DNA from: Drosophila persimilis
Taxonomy: Eukaryota > Arthropoda > Insecta > Diptera > Drosophilidae
Direction of reading: 5' to 3'
Length of the DNA stretch: 64,000 nt
Assembly (NCBI RefSeq): GCF_003286085.1
Contig: NW_020825327.1
Span: 62,001 to 126,000 of the forward strand
Part shown: piece by piece, positions 1 through 12,600 of the stretch
Numbering within the stretch: the stretch's first letter is position 1
Layout: every line of letters starts with the position of its first letter
Program-made: the position numbers and the translations under genes
The notes under the pieces: model-generated
Told to the model about the DNA's origin: nothing
What the model saw: only the letters and a program-made list of their open reading frames with translations
Database searches by the model: none

Positions 1-1
1 A

Positions 2-352
2 ATAAATAATTTCAGTGTACAATTAAATGAATTCTTAGTATCTAACTCAATACCAGAATTTGCACAAAGCATATACATCAACAATAACGTAACAAGAATT
101 AAACCATTGTCTTATTTGCAAACCAAAGAAATCGTAATAGAAAATACCCGATTGAATAATGTATTACATGTAAGCTCAATACTGTTACTTGTCATAATCA
201 TAATAGCATTAAGTTACAAATTGTTTAATCTAAGTAAAATCAATAAGCCTAAACCCGACTCCCACATAGAAACATCTTTAGACGAAGACGGGGAATCCCC
301 AGCGTGCACAGTTTTAGATGCACCTGAGCTATATCCAAGGATAATCGCCTGA
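2..352 (+). CDS. Errantivirus env C-terminal fragment (5' end outside window)
   Basis: This is an open frame from the window edge to a TGA at 350-352. It encodes the last part of an envelope-like protein: an ectodomain stretch, a hydrophobic membrane anchor (LLLVIIIIAL, about residues 59-68 of the visible part), then a short basic and acidic cytoplasmic tail. A purine-rich tract and an LTR beginning AGTGACATAT follow 20 bp downstream. That order and the LTR start match insect errantiviruses of the 17.6/297/Tom group (Ty3/gypsy with a third ORF, env). The remainder of env, pol and gag lies upstream of the window, so intactness cannot be judged. Family assignment is by LTR signature rather than by env alignment. 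Confidence 0.65.
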   Translation: MNNFSVQLNEFLVSNSIPEFAQSIYINNNVTRIKPLSYLQTKEIVIENTRLNNVLHVSSILLLVIIIIALSYKLFNLSKINKPKPDSHIETSLDEDGESPACTVLDAPELYPRIIA

Positions 353-379
353 GGACAGGCTTAAATCTAACGATGGGGA

Positions 380-1010
380 AGTGACATATCTATAGTCCAT
401 GCTCCGCATACCCTTATCTATGTCTGTTACCCTGCACCCACATACTATAAACAATCCAACACCCTCAGCATCGAATCTCATAAACAATCCCACGCTCGAA
501 GTGGACCACTTGTAGCCGATAGCCGGCAATGTAAACAAACACCCTAAGCTAGGAGTCGATCATAAAACAATAGATGCCGCGTATCCATCCGCACTAGAAT
601 CACGCCACCCTCCAGAGATCAATTACTAATCGATTCTCAAGAACCACGCCATCATAGCTCACCAATCAGAATTGGGCACAAAACCAAGGAGGCCATATTT
701 CAGCCACCCCCAAGTAATGCAACACCGATCATACGCAGCGGAAGCCTTTCCCACATATCGATCCAGTCACGTACTCCATCACCAAAGCCGAAGCCAACGC
801 CTCCGAATCCCAGTCCGAGCATCGTAATACAAATAGTCTACATCTAAGTAAGCAGTCAGTTCTGTTCAAGACAAACGTCAATCGCGACACCGTCGGAGAA
901 TTCACCCAAGTTAATTCCGTTTAATACACTATCTAACCATTGTACGCTAAGTTTAAGTGAATAAATAAATCTAATTGTAAAACTTAAACTCGATTGTCGC
1001 ATATTTTACT
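380..1010 (+). repeat. 3' LTR of a 17.6/297/Tom-like errantivirus
   Basis: A polypurine tract (about 371-379, ending GATGGGGA) is followed by a 631-bp LTR with short inverted ends, AGTGAC...TTACT. The LTR is followed at 1011-1014 by ATAT, the usual 4-bp target site of this group. No coding sequence lies inside. The left LTR and its matching ATAT lie outside the window, so I cannot say whether the provirus is complete. Confidence 0.75.
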
Positions 1011-1014
1011 ATAT

Positions 1015-1589
1015 ACAAGTTGTTGCAGAGGGCTAGTGTATTGTGAAACCGCCGAGTCGGCATTACGCCGGATGTCGAGTTCAAATTTCGATGCTGTTTA
1101 TATTGAATGTGTAGTCGGTTGTTTATGCTGCGGTAGGTAAAGTGTTGAAACAGTCAAAGTGTTGCGATGGACATTTCATTGTCCGGATTGAACAACATAG
1201 TCATTTAGAGGGATATTGCAAGTGTCCGAGGGGGTTTAGGTGGCGATGCTGCGGAACCGTTATCGGTAACTCCCGCGCATATGTGGTGTCGGATTCCTCC
1301 TCTGCACGACCGCCAACTGTTTATCCGCTAAATCAGATATCAATTCCCGTTGATCTGGAATATATTGACCCTTTCGAACTCTGTGGCTGGGCTTTAGCCG
1401 TTCCCAGCAGCTGCACTGTAGCCCGTGTTTATTCATTACGAGTTTTTTAATCTTTACATCTTCAATCGAGCTTTACATTTTTTCAAAAATGCCTCTGTAT
1501 ATAATCGGTAGTCCAGGAATTGCACTTTCCTCTTCTGGCGCTGCATTCTCCCAATAGATTGGATTAAGCTCGACAGTATCAGAAAAAAA
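1015..1589. other. Unassigned sequence between errantivirus and DINE-1
   Basis: A 102-codon ORF (1142-1450) exists. It has no recognisable domain, odd Cys clustering and no neighbour context, and I do not call it a gene. I see no repeat or RNA signature here. Confidence 0.5.
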
Positions 1590-2198
1590 AGACAAGGGGG
1601 AACGTTGTTAGTTGCTGCTGCGACCGCAACTCTACATTTATACCCGATACATAGTCAGTATGGCTACATTGAGCGACAATGTGTGCGTGCGAGAGACAGA
1701 ACGTGTCATCGGGCGCTACGTAGCCAGAGCAAATTGATTTGTTACCTACAATAATGATGCGATCTGATCTAGATTCGGAAATCTGGTGGATATGGTCAAT
1801 CTTTATTATTGTGCCTGTTTAGTGTTCTCGTATTTTCAATATTGTGGATGCCACAGATTTTCGATCTTTGTTGGGGCGGAAGGGAGTGGGGCGAAATTTT
1901 TAAATACATGTTTTATAGTGAGATCTAACATTAGTGTGGATACCAAATTTTGTTGCTCTGGCCAAAATAGGCTCTGAGATCTGTGGATGCCACAGATTTT
2001 TGCCCTTTGTGGAGACGGAAGTAGGCATGGCGAAGTTTTGAAACACACATGTAACTTTGACATATCACAGAAATCTGGATACAAAATGTCGTTGCTCTAG
2101 CTGTTATAGTCTCCAAGCAATAGGCGCTCATAGGGACGGACAAAATGCTGATCAAAAATATATATATTGTATTGTGTCGGAAAAGCTTCCTTCTACCA
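1590..2198 (-). mobile_element. DINE-1/INE-1-like Helitron derivative, diverged, 3' end at left
   Basis: Read on the minus strand, the end carries the DINE-1 signature: an inner TATACCCGAT-type motif near 1640, a GCAACTC hairpin arm, and the terminal CGTTCCCCCTTG-like sequence. The body repeats the family blocks CCACAGATTTTCG, GGTATCCACACT and GACGGACAG in the expected order. It is clearly more diverged than the copies at 8.9 and 28.6 kb and is truncated before the 5' terminus. It is noncoding. Confidence 0.75.
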
Positions 2199-2409
2199 CG
2201 ACGCGTGCAACAATAGGTTATTCTATGATATAGTCCATACAAATTAATAGTCCACCCGGGAGCGCAGTGAAATATAAGACGGTTTTTTCTAACAGCAGAA
2301 TCTGTTATTAACTATTTATTTTGCGGGACGAAAGTAATACATATGTGTGTGCTCAATCGTATTAATTTTCAACGAATGATTTTTTATTTTCTCACAATCT
2401 TATCTCTTA
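2199..2409. other. No recognised feature
   Basis: AT-rich spacer between a DINE-1 fragment and a Harbinger-like element. The TTA at 2407-2409 is interpreted as the left target duplication of the next element. Confidence 0.4.
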
Positions 2410-3449
2410 TAGGCATTTCACACTGACGACCATCCACCAACGTTTTCAGGGAATCTCCCAGCTATTCCATCATCTATTGTGCACGTTCCTAATAGGCTAT
2501 TCACACTGACGACCATCCACCATCCATTTCGGGGATGGTTCGTAAGGTTTTGCAGTTCCGAAAATTTCCCAGTTAGGCCACCATCCATTTTGGATGTTCC
2601 TAAGCCGCACGTTTCTATGCGATAGTTAGCCGATGGTTTTCAAATGCAACTCTGAATAATTGTCATTCACAACGAAAAGAAGAAATTCACTACGAAAACG
2701 CGAACAATGATTGCGAAAAAATAAACAAAAAACAACAACAATCAGGCCCAATGGCTCGAATACATTCAAGGCTGGCGATGAGATTGAATGCGGCATGGCC
2801 GAGTCTGCCAGGCTGAAGTTGCAAGTGTGTGGCGAATAAATGGCAGACGACTGACAACATAGAACAAATATTTCTATGCTCTATAAATGCTTTATGTTAT
2901 GCATAATGTATTCTTTAATAATGAGTTTTTTTCAAACATTATCGAATTGGATCTGGACGGATCACCTTTTCTGGCAACAAAGGCCCCCGCCAAAGCGAAC
3001 CAAAAAATTCAACACTTCTTGGATGGCAGAGATCGGCAGAGAGCGATTCGAAGAGCAGAAGGACCTTCACAGGAAAGATTTATTGGAAGTGCAGAGAAAT
3101 AAAAATAAATAAGTTTATAATTTGCATTATGGTCTAAACAATATTTTGCGATTGCAGAACGTATCTGCTCTGCTGAATGATTAAAATCACCAGAACTGTT
3201 GCTGCTATCGGGCTGTTCGCATATTTTGCTGTTGAAACACGGCCGAAATAATAGACACATCTTCATCATCCATTATAAGAAAAAAAATGTATATATCTTC
3301 CGCGCAAATGTCAATGCCAATAACAAGTACATCGTAATTGGCATCAGCTGTTTTTGACGGATGGTGGATGGTGCCAGTGTGAATCAGAGTTTCACATCTG
3401 TCAAAAAATGCCACCATTCCCTCAATTTGGGCTCAGTGTGCAGAGCCTA
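2410..3449. mobile_element. Internally deleted PIF/Harbinger-like element (MITE-like)
   Basis: The ends are imperfect inverted repeats. The left begins TAGGCATTTCACACTGACG and the right ends with the reverse complement of TAGGCTCTGCACACTGAG. Both are flanked by TTA (2407-2409 and 3450-3452), the 3-bp target typical of PIF/Harbinger. Subterminal copies of GACGGATGGTGGATGGTGCC and its complement add further symmetry. Inside, a minus-strand start MDDEDVSIISAV (near 3277) matches the amino end of the transposase remnant at 4.4 kb. A plus-strand basic ORF end (to 3112) could be the second, Myb-like protein of the family. A second left-type terminus at 2490 suggests a nested or duplicated end. Confidence 0.55.
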
Positions 3450-3849
3450 TTACTCCGCATACTTTATTAGCTTTCTTTTGGCGTATTTCCAATGCTTCGA
3501 TCCATTTTGCAAGAGTTGACTCCTGGTATATCATCGAGTCATTTCAACTTGCTGCAGAGCCGATATTTACATATGTAAATATGTATCTAAGAAGAATTTA
3601 AATAATTTAAGACATTAAACCACTAGATAAAAACATAATTTCGTACAAGATATTTTCATACCTATAATCCACTAGGGCAAACCAGTTTGTGGAAAACCAG
3701 TCCTTTTAGCTAAGGTGGTCTACTGCCTCAGCTGGTGGTGGTTTTATTTCGATGTGGCATCAATCTAGAATAAAAAGTAAGTTTAAAAATCAATTTATAT
3801 ATACAAATATTAAGAAGTTCCTATTGATTTCTTACCAATTGCACCTAGG

Positions 3850-4411
3850 CACTGAGGAAACCCTTTACGCACTCATCAATTTTGTCGGAAGATGGGTGAC
3901 GTGTACCCCTTAGAAAACTCGTCGATAAGTGCTCTGCCAAACTCGTGCAGGAGCCCACTGTTTGGAGCCACACCGAAAAGCCTGCCAACTGTTCAGTACT
4001 CAGAGGACGAGCCCAAAGTATATAACGCAATGGCAATGCGCTTTTCCAAAGGAATTGCAGCTCGTCAGTTCGTGTCCATCTTCCACAGCATTCCTCTCCA
4101 TTCGGAAACTCTCTTTGACAAACGCATCGTTGTTTTCAGCTACATCTCCCAAAATGTCCCGAACCGATTCTAAAAACATACAATATGTCATTGTACCTAA
4201 AACCTTGACTGAAGTTAGTAAAAGTACTCACAAAAGACCATAACCTTCGTGGCCTTTGTGTTTTTATGGCAGATACCCAGTAAAGCATCTTATCCTCGTC
4301 AAAGTTAATGTCATAATCATTATTCATTAACAGCAAGATTATTAGACGGTGCAAGAAAATATTTTGCTGTTTAACCACAGCCGAAATAATTACTATATCT
4401 TCATCATCCAT
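3850..4411 (-). pseudogene. Degenerate PIF/Harbinger transposase
   Basis: On the minus strand a start codon at 4411 gives MDDEDIVIISAVVKQQN, near-identical to the stub at 3277. Further on (about 4065-3880) the frame reads AIPLEKRIAIALYTLGSS, then SEY, a stop, and TVGRLFGVAP. This is the highly characteristic segment of HARBI1-type transposases (IPLEKRxAIALYxLGSSxEYRTxxxLFGV) that leads into the DDE domain. It is interrupted by an in-frame TGA, later stops and frameshifts, and the downstream DDE motifs are not readable. Host-domesticated HARBI1 is excluded by the decay. Subterminal-type repeats at 4476-4560 mark the right side of this copy. Confidence 0.7.
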
Positions 4412-4573
4412 TATAAGAAAATAAATTTAACAGCCGCGCAAATGTAATGTACTTGTTTTTGGCACCACCTATTTTTGACGGATGGTGACAGTGTGAATCG
4501 GAGTTTCACATCTGTCAAAAAATCCAATTCACACTGGCACCATCCAGCATCCGTCAATAACAGCTGATGTGAA

Positions 4574-5073
4574 TTTGTGGTGAAAGTGGATGTGTGTAAC
4601 GTCCAGAAGAAATCGTTTCCGACCCCTAGCCGAATCGATTGAGACCTGTCTGTACGTCCGTCCGTCCGTCTGTTCGTCTGTCTGTCCGTCCGTCTGTCCG
4701 TACCTATTATCGCCTAGTGCTCAAAGACTAAAACAGCTAGAGCAACGACATTTTGTTTCCAGACTGCTGTGATATGTCACTGCTACAAATGTGTTTCAAA
4801 ACTTCGCCCGCCCTTTCCGCCCCCCGAAAGAACGAAATTCTGTGGCATCCATAATTTTAAAGATACGAGAAAACAAAACACGCAGAATCGTAGAAAACTA
4901 CTATATCTTCTAGACTGCAGAATCTGAACCAGATCGTATAATTATTATAGCAAAGGACGAAAATGTTTGGCATCCACAAATCTTAGAGACTATTAAGGCT
5001 AGAGTAACAAGATTTGGTATCCACACTCCTGTTAGATCTCACTGTTACATATGTATTTCAAAATGATTAGTCT
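4574..5073 (+). mobile_element. DINE-1-like fragment, 5' truncated
   Basis: It starts within the family head (TTTGTGGTGAAAGTGGATG), continues through the CCGTCCGTC tract and the CGCCCcc-rich blocks, and breaks off near 5073 before the hairpin end. It abuts Harbinger-type sequence on its left. Confidence 0.8.
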
Positions 5074-5599
5074 AGCTGACCTACGGTAGTAAGGCAGAGC
5101 GAATTTGCAGAGTGCGAACTTTTATTATATGATTAAAAATATCAAAAGCGATAAGCCATACAATTATAAATGCTCTACTATGATCAATGACGAAACAAAT
5201 GGCAATATGAAATAGTTTGTTTGAATTTTCGAATCGTTCAAGATAAAAATTAGAAGAGATAAAAAACAAAAAAAACTCTTGAAATCATAGAAAATAAGAT
5301 GAAATGCTTGAGTCCAGTCAAATAATACAGCCAAATCACAAAAAATAAATTGTTGAAATTTTTCAATTCAGACCAAAACTTTTTTATATCATGCCCTGAA
5401 TCAGGGTTCACTTATGAAAAAATTCCACTGTTTCTCCGTGATGTGCTCAGTGTGCAGTGCCTATTCGTTCCTAAAATCGATCGATATAGTTATATACATA
5501 TATCGATATATAAGTATTGGTTAAAGTAGCTGTGGGCACATTGTTGGCGTGCATGTGGCAGCAGGGTTGGGGCTTACATGAAAATATAATTATTTAGAA
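5074..5599. promoter_or_regulatory. Upstream region and putative promoter of ArgRS
   Basis: No gene lies in 5074-5460. A further Harbinger-type terminus (reverse complement of TAGGCACTGCACACTGAG) ends near 5466. The 130 bp before the start codon hold a TATCGATA palindrome at 5501-5508, the DRE site recognised by DREF and common in Drosophila housekeeping promoters, plus a second ATCGAT at 5477-5484. No convincing TATA box was seen. The transcription start is not determined. Confidence 0.5.
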
Positions 5600-6627
5600 A
5601 TGTCAGAACTCATTTCGGAACTATCAAAACTAAGTGATTTGGTAAATAAGCAATAATGTCTTTATTTTACGGCATTCAATGAAATGCATTTTAAGGAGCG
5701 CACGACAGAAGAGCTTTCCACCCAAGTAAAGTCTGTAACAGGAAAAGATCACTATGCTGAAACTGACGATGATCTGATCAAACTCCAACTTAAAAATACC
5801 AAGCTCAAACATCGTTTATCCATAATTAGGCAGGTAAGTAACTTAAATTAATAATTACTATTTAGGCATCAAAATAACTGTTGTTTTTAAAGTCCATAGC
5901 TTATGAAGCCAAGTCAGCAATGGAGGTTACCGAAAGTTTTTCGATCACGGAGCATTTGGAAAACGTTTTTGCAAGAGCTATTTCATTGGCGTTTCCGGAA
6001 TATGGAAACATACCAGTCATAATTGCACCAGTGAATAGTGCCTCTGCAAAGTATGGTGACTATCAGTGTAACAATGCGATGGGTTTGGCCAAAAAAATGA
6101 AAGAAATGGGTGTTAACAGAACACCACGTGACATCGCTAACGAGTTACAAAAATGTTGTCCACTATCGCCGATCATAAATAAGCTGGAAGTTGGCGGTGC
6201 TGGGTTTGTGAACGTGTATCTTAGCAAGTACGTGATATATGTACATACGTATCATGCATGTGATATTTCATTACTTTTTTTATTTTTCTTCCAAAAGAGA
6301 TTATGCAGCTCAATCTTTAAAGAACATATTACGTAATGGTATCAAACCTCCAAGGGTTCTTAAAAGGCGAGTTTTGGTGGATTTTTCTTCACCTAATATA
6401 GCCAAGCAGATGCATGTTGGCCACTTACGCTCTACAATTATTGGCGAATCAGTTTGCCGCTTACTGGAATTTTTGCAACACGACGTAATTCGTATAAATC
6501 ATCTTGGTGATTGGGGAACACAATTCGGTATGTTAATTGCACATTTAGAAGATCGCTTTCCCGACTTTCTCAACAAAAGCCCACCAATTGGAGATTTACA
6601 ATCCTTTTATAAGGAGTCAAAGAAACG
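5600..6627 (+). CDS. ArgRS: ArgRS exons 1-4 (residues 1-282)
   Basis: Start ATG 5600 gives [14 protein letters not shown], then a 54-bp intron (donor GTAAAT at 5642, acceptor AAG at 5695), exon 2, a 59-bp intron, exon 3 and a 70-bp intron (donor GTACGT at 6228, acceptor AAAAG at 6297). Exon 4 holds [18 protein letters not shown] and [13 protein letters not shown], the catalytic-core segments that contact ATP and arginine. It ends KESKKR split as CG|C at 6627, followed by donor GTAAGA. Confidence 0.9.
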
Positions 6628-9600
6628 GTAAGAGATAAATTGAAAACTTTTATTGCTACACCCTTAAAAAGAATATACATTTTTCCAAACAATAGCGTGT
6701 AGTTATAATAAACAAATTATACTCATAGACAGGCTCCGGTTTTCACTTAATTTTTCATTTTCAGCAGAGATCGTAACGATTCTAATTTTTATAAAAAAAA
6801 ATTAAATTTTGTTTTAAATTTTTTTAATTATTAAAATTAATTTAAATGATAAAAATTAAAATTTAATTAATAATAATTAAAAAATAATTTTTATATAAAA
6901 TTTAACACAAAAATTATTTTCAATTTTTATTATAAAAATTTAAAATAAAAGTTATAAAAATTTAAAATAAAAATTGAATTCAAATATCTTTTGAAACAAA
7001 AGAGCCAGATTACATATAGTCCTATATACACACTTGATCATAATAATAGGTACACACATCTACGTAAACTTTAACATAACAAAAAGCAGTTGTATTCAAT
7101 ATTTGAAACTTAAAATTAGTTCTCAATTATACCAACAGTATTTGTTTTCAATAAAATAAACTTTATTATATTATAGGATAATGTTATAAAAGAAAAGAGA
7201 GCAATTTGTACTTCAGAGTCAATGTCAGGCTGCTCAAAATAATAGGTACACTTCAAGTTTTGTTATGAAAAAAGTTTGTTAACTGATTATTATTATTTTT
7301 TTGTTGCCTAAATGGGATCTATAGTCAATATCCGATGTGTCCACCTTTATTTTTTGTCACCTTTATAATTATTTTTGGCGTACTTGTAATAAGCGTCTGG
7401 CAGGTGTCTCATACCACAATTTTTGGACGCCCTCGCATAATTTTTAATTATTTGAAAATGAAAACTTAGCTAATTTTGTTTCGTAAATCTCCCCACAAGT
7501 TTTCGATTGGATTTAAGTCGGAAAATTTAGGAAGCCACTTTAAAACGTCTATTGTTTGGTCCTCAAAAAAGTTGGTCAAAAGCTTAGATGTGTGCCTTGG
7601 GTCGTTATATTACTTAAATACCCAATGGAAACTCATGTTTTCTTCAGCATAACTGTGTGCAATCTGGGTTTGTATTGCTCAGCGTCCATTCTGTTCGTTG
7701 TCAGGAAAAATGGACCTACGCCGTACCAGGATGAGCAGCCCCATATCTTTAACTGGCACCTCCATGTTTGAGACATTTTTTTTTTTGAAACATGGATCAA
7801 AACTCTTTCGTTTAGGGCTTCCTACATTGTTTTCACATTCATTCCCTAATAAATTTATTTTAGTTTCGTCGCTCCAAAAAAGGCTTCTCCACTTTTTCTC
7901 TCCGGCGCATCCTGCGCAGTCTTTATGATCTTTAGCAAAAGTTTGCCCCATGGCTAGATTCTTTTGACGCGTAAGTGGGACCTTTCTTTCTATTCTCCTT
8001 GGAACGCTGGCTTGTTGTAGCCGTCTACGGATCGTTGGAGCACTAACTTCTAGTGCACTTTCTGATGCAATAGCCTTTGACGACTTAAATGGGTCCTTAT
8101 TCCTCAAAGAAAAGTATGTAGTGGTCAAGTGTTATGGTTGTTGTCTGTGGCTTTCCGCGAGTTTCCTGACTAGGTTTGATTTTAAAGCATTGTAACAAAA
8201 TTATGAGATCTTTTCATTAATTTGGCAATGGCCCGAAGAGATTGGCCTTCTTTTTTCAGACTAAGAGCCAATTGGGCTGTACAATAATACTTTCGGCCTA
8301 TTCTTGTAAGAAAAAAATAATTATTTGTTTATATTTAGACTGTTGTTAAATGAAATGGATGTTTAATTGCCAAAAAGTCAAGAATTTCCAAATTATTCAC
8401 TTGATATTCAAAATTTACTGACACTGTACCTATTATTTTGATCAGCCATAATGTGATGTCAACTCGCAATTTCGCTTAAAGCTCTGTTATTCGGCGGTTT
8501 CCCTGTTTCATTTTTTTTGTCACGGAACTGCAATACATTGACAAATAAAACATACCAAACAAAATTTTGTTTTCAACACTTAAAGTACGATAAAACTAAT
8601 TATTAATGAAAAGCTTCAAGGTGTACCTATTATTATGATCAAGTGTGTATGTATATGACATACGCATTAATACCTTTCAAATGATATATAATATGTATAA
8701 TAAAAGTTTATTCTGTTTTAAAATTTGCAGTAAAAAAAAACATACATGTCTATTTTCCCCACTCTTCTTGGTGGTTTTTTTGTGCCTAAATTTTTTTAAA
8801 CTCATAACTATTATTTGCGGTTCCTCATTTTCAGCCAAAACGTTTCGTTTTTAGGGGCTGCCGTTTTCACAATTATTATACCCGATACTCAAAATGAGTA
8901 TTGGGGTATATTAGATTTGTGGTAAAAGCGGATGTGTGTAACGTCCAGAAGGAATCGTTTCCGACCCCATAAAGTATATTCTATATATATATTCTTGATC
9001 ACCATCAATAGCCGAGTCGATTGAGCCCTGTCTGTCTGTCCGTCCCTATTAGTGCTCAAAGACTATAAGAGCTAGAGCAACGATGTTTTGGATCCAGACT
9101 TCTGTGATATGTCACTGCTACAAGTATATTTCAAAACTTTGCCCCGCCCACTTCCGCCCCCACAAAGGGCGAAAATCTGTGGCATCCACAGATTCAAAGA
9201 TACAAGAAAACTGAAAACGCAGAACCGTAGAGGAATACTATATGTTCTAGAGTGTAAAATCTGAACCAGATTGTATAATTATTATAGCCAGAATCAAGAA
9301 AACAATTTCATTCTTTCTCGCTCTGTCTCTCTCTAACACAAAGGTATCATGGTCGGTTTTGACAATTGCAAAATATGAGTTCAAGGATCTCAGAACCTAT
9401 AAGAGCCAGAGCAACCAAATTTGGTATCCACACTCCTGTGACATCGTACATTGGCCGTTTTGTATTGAAATTTCGCCCCACCCCCTTCCGCCCCCGCAAA
9501 GGACGAAAATCTGGGGCATCCACAAATCTCAGAGACTATTAACGCTAGAGTAACCAAATTTGGTATCCGCACTCCTGTTAGATCTCACTATAAAACGTAT

Positions 9601-12600
9601 ATCTTAAAATTTCGCCCCACCCCCTTCCGCACCCACAAAGAACGAAAATCTGTTGCATCCACAATATTGAGGATACGAGAAAACTAAAAACGCAGAATCA
9701 TAGATAATGACCATATCTATCAGACTGCTGAATCTGGATCAGATCATAATTTTTATAGCCAAAAGGAAAAAATCAATTTGCAGTGGCTACGCAGCGCCCG
9801 ACGTCACGCTCAGACTGACTTTCTGTCTCTCTCGCACGCACTCTGTGTCGTGTCGTTCAATATCAGCGGCGTCTGCCGGAGGAGAGCCATACTGACTAAG
9901 TATCGGGTATAAATGTAGAGTTGCGGTGTCCGCAGCAACTCACAACGTTCCCCCTCGTTTTTCATCGATATGTTTAATTTTCTCATTGACTGTGATAGCC
10001 GAAAGCAGCTGACCTGGTTTCTTCGTAAATATACAGCGTGGTAAAAATGAATTTTTTTGCAATTTCTTGTTCTAAAACAAAACGACGGCAGAAAAAGCAC
10101 GATTTAAAGAGATTAACACATCTTAGATGCAACAACTGTGAAAATACATGTTGAAAATTTAATTGCTAATGGTCAATTCTTTGCACTTACACTTTGAATT
10201 AAATGTCAGAGGAAACAGTTTTCTTTCCCCAGATGTTCTGTTACGCGCATGTTACGAGCACAATATGAGCTGTTCCGATAACCGAATTGCGCTGCGTCAG
10301 TTGTTAGCAATTGACAAATTATTTCAGAGACAAACTTGAGATTGGGTTAAAAAAAAACTATTTATAAAGGAGGTAATGGTGTCAAATTTCTGTTAATACA
10401 TAATTTGCTTCTAGCTCTTCCTTAAGCCGGTTTTGTTTTTTTTTCTTGCTCCTGCATTCTCCGCCCTTTGCTTAAAAACCATATAACATTGCCATCACTT
10501 TGTTTTGATATATCATCGAAACTCTTTAGTTTGATTATACTTTGTGTTAATCACCAGTGTTTCGTTTGTAAACAAGTATTTAATATAAATACAATATTCG
10601 CAACGTAACGCATCGGACTCAGTCTGCCCAGTCTGCTCTTCGTTATTCGCTTTTTCGGTGTGCACTGTTCTCGCGCATCAGCGTTTGCATCGCCCACACT
10701 CTCTCGTGGGCATAAGCGGGCCTGCTGCTCGCATTGTTTCTCTCACTCTCTCTGGATTGCCTATACTCTCCCTCTTTGTGGACTATTCTTTTGTGTCTCT
10801 GCTTTGGTGAGTTTACTGCTCGTTTTCTGCACTTCGTTGGATCATCTGCATTGAATTATTGCCGCTGCTGCTGATTGTCGGGCTCGCTCTGCTGTCTGCT
10901 CTCCCATTGACCTGCGCTCTCACTCTGTACTTTTTTTTATCCGTGCACAGTGATTCTACTGCTGTCAATAATGGCAATCGTTTGCAGTGCACAGAAATGT
11001 GAATTCGGTGGTGTAATCATTGGTGATTCATTCCTTAGCCGCTGGCTGTGCGACAATTTTGCCCACATAAAATGTGCTCGTGGCGGAAATTTTGGCCGGC
11101 TAAACGATCTGATCTCAAAACGCATGGGCTTGTCTTGGTCATGTCTGGCTTGTTGGCAGATTGAGGCCGAAATGCGCAAATTTATGAGACAGACTCGAAC
11201 TGGGTTTCTGGATGTCTGGAAACAATTTGTGGCTCTCAACGAGAAATTTCTTGCCCTTGAATCACAGTTTCTTGGGCTCAAACTCTTGAGCGAATCGCCT
11301 AGACGGAAAATTCCCCATAATGATACCAATCTCTTGCAACCTAATCCGATTGGTACGCCTGCCTTCCACCTTTACCCATCGGAAGCATTTGTTACTCCGT
11401 GTGGTCATGCCTCGCCGTTATCTGTAAGTCCGCCAACGGTGGCTCCGGTGTTCTTTACACCGAGCAATGTGCTTCCTTCGAGCATCCAAGTTCCCAACAG
11501 CATCAATCCCATCCCTGCAGTTTCTGTTGCCATCACTTCTGACGTGGTGAGTTCTCCTAGTGCGGGTGTGCTGGTTGCTGGTGATGTCTTCCCAATTCCG
11601 GCTCCAGCCATTGCTGCCAATTCTTCTGCCCCAGGACCGAGATCTTTTTTAGGAGTAGCTCCACCATCTCGATCTCGCTCGGGACTTCAACTTAGAGCAG
11701 TGGTCCCTCGGAAAGCAATATTTGTTTCTCGTCTTATTCCTGAGGCTACAACGGAGGATGTTAAACAACATCTTTCCTCTAAACTTAACACTTTGCCTGA
11801 TGATATAGTTGTGACTAAATTTACATTTAAACATAAGCGCAACATATTATCCTTTAAAATTCTTCTCCCTTATTCTTTATTATCCAGTTCTCTAGAACCG
11901 TCAATATGGCCTGAGCATACAATTATGCATGAGTTCCTTCTCAAAGATTCGAACTCGAGTCACATAATTACCGAACCTGCTGCTCCAAAAACCTGATGTA
12001 CCATTTTTCTATTCACTATCAGAACGTTCGCAGTTTGTTGGGCAAGTTGCGTCAAATTCATACAAATAGTGCGTTTGATTTCGATGCCATCGCTTTTCCG
12101 AAACCTGGCTTAATTTCACTATCAATGGTCATGAAATTTTCATTGATAGTTACACTATTTATAGAATGGACCGCCCATCTTTTGCAGGTGGGGTTCTGAT
12201 TGCAGTCAAATCTGTTTTCTCATCTGAGTTATTCCCATTGAGTAACATCCATGGAATTGAATTTGTTGCAGTCAAAGTTCGTGTTCGTATGCCACCTCTC
12301 AGAAGGTGTCTATCTTACTCTGATTGGTATTTGCACACACGCCTTCAACTGGATCTAAGTGAACTACTATTGTGGTGCTCAACTAATCTTCTTTTTCTGA
12401 ACCTTTCTAAATGCAAACTTATGGCATTTTACCGTCGCGCTCCACATTTCATGTTCTAGGAATTCATGTCCTCGAGCGAATTTGGAGTTCAAATATAGCC
12501 ATATAGCTGCAACTGTAAATAAAGCTAAGGGTGTTGTAGCGTTAATCAAGCGTTGGTCCAAGGAGTTTGACGACCCGTACGTTACGAAACAACTGTATAT

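Noticed and set aside
1142-1450. 102-codon plus-strand ORF
   Set aside because: No domain, no conserved context, and it lies among repeat fragments; it is consistent with chance.
4645-4705. CCGTCCGTC / GTCTGTC microsatellite as an independent repeat
   Set aside because: The tract recurs at the same position in every DINE-1 copy and is part of that element.
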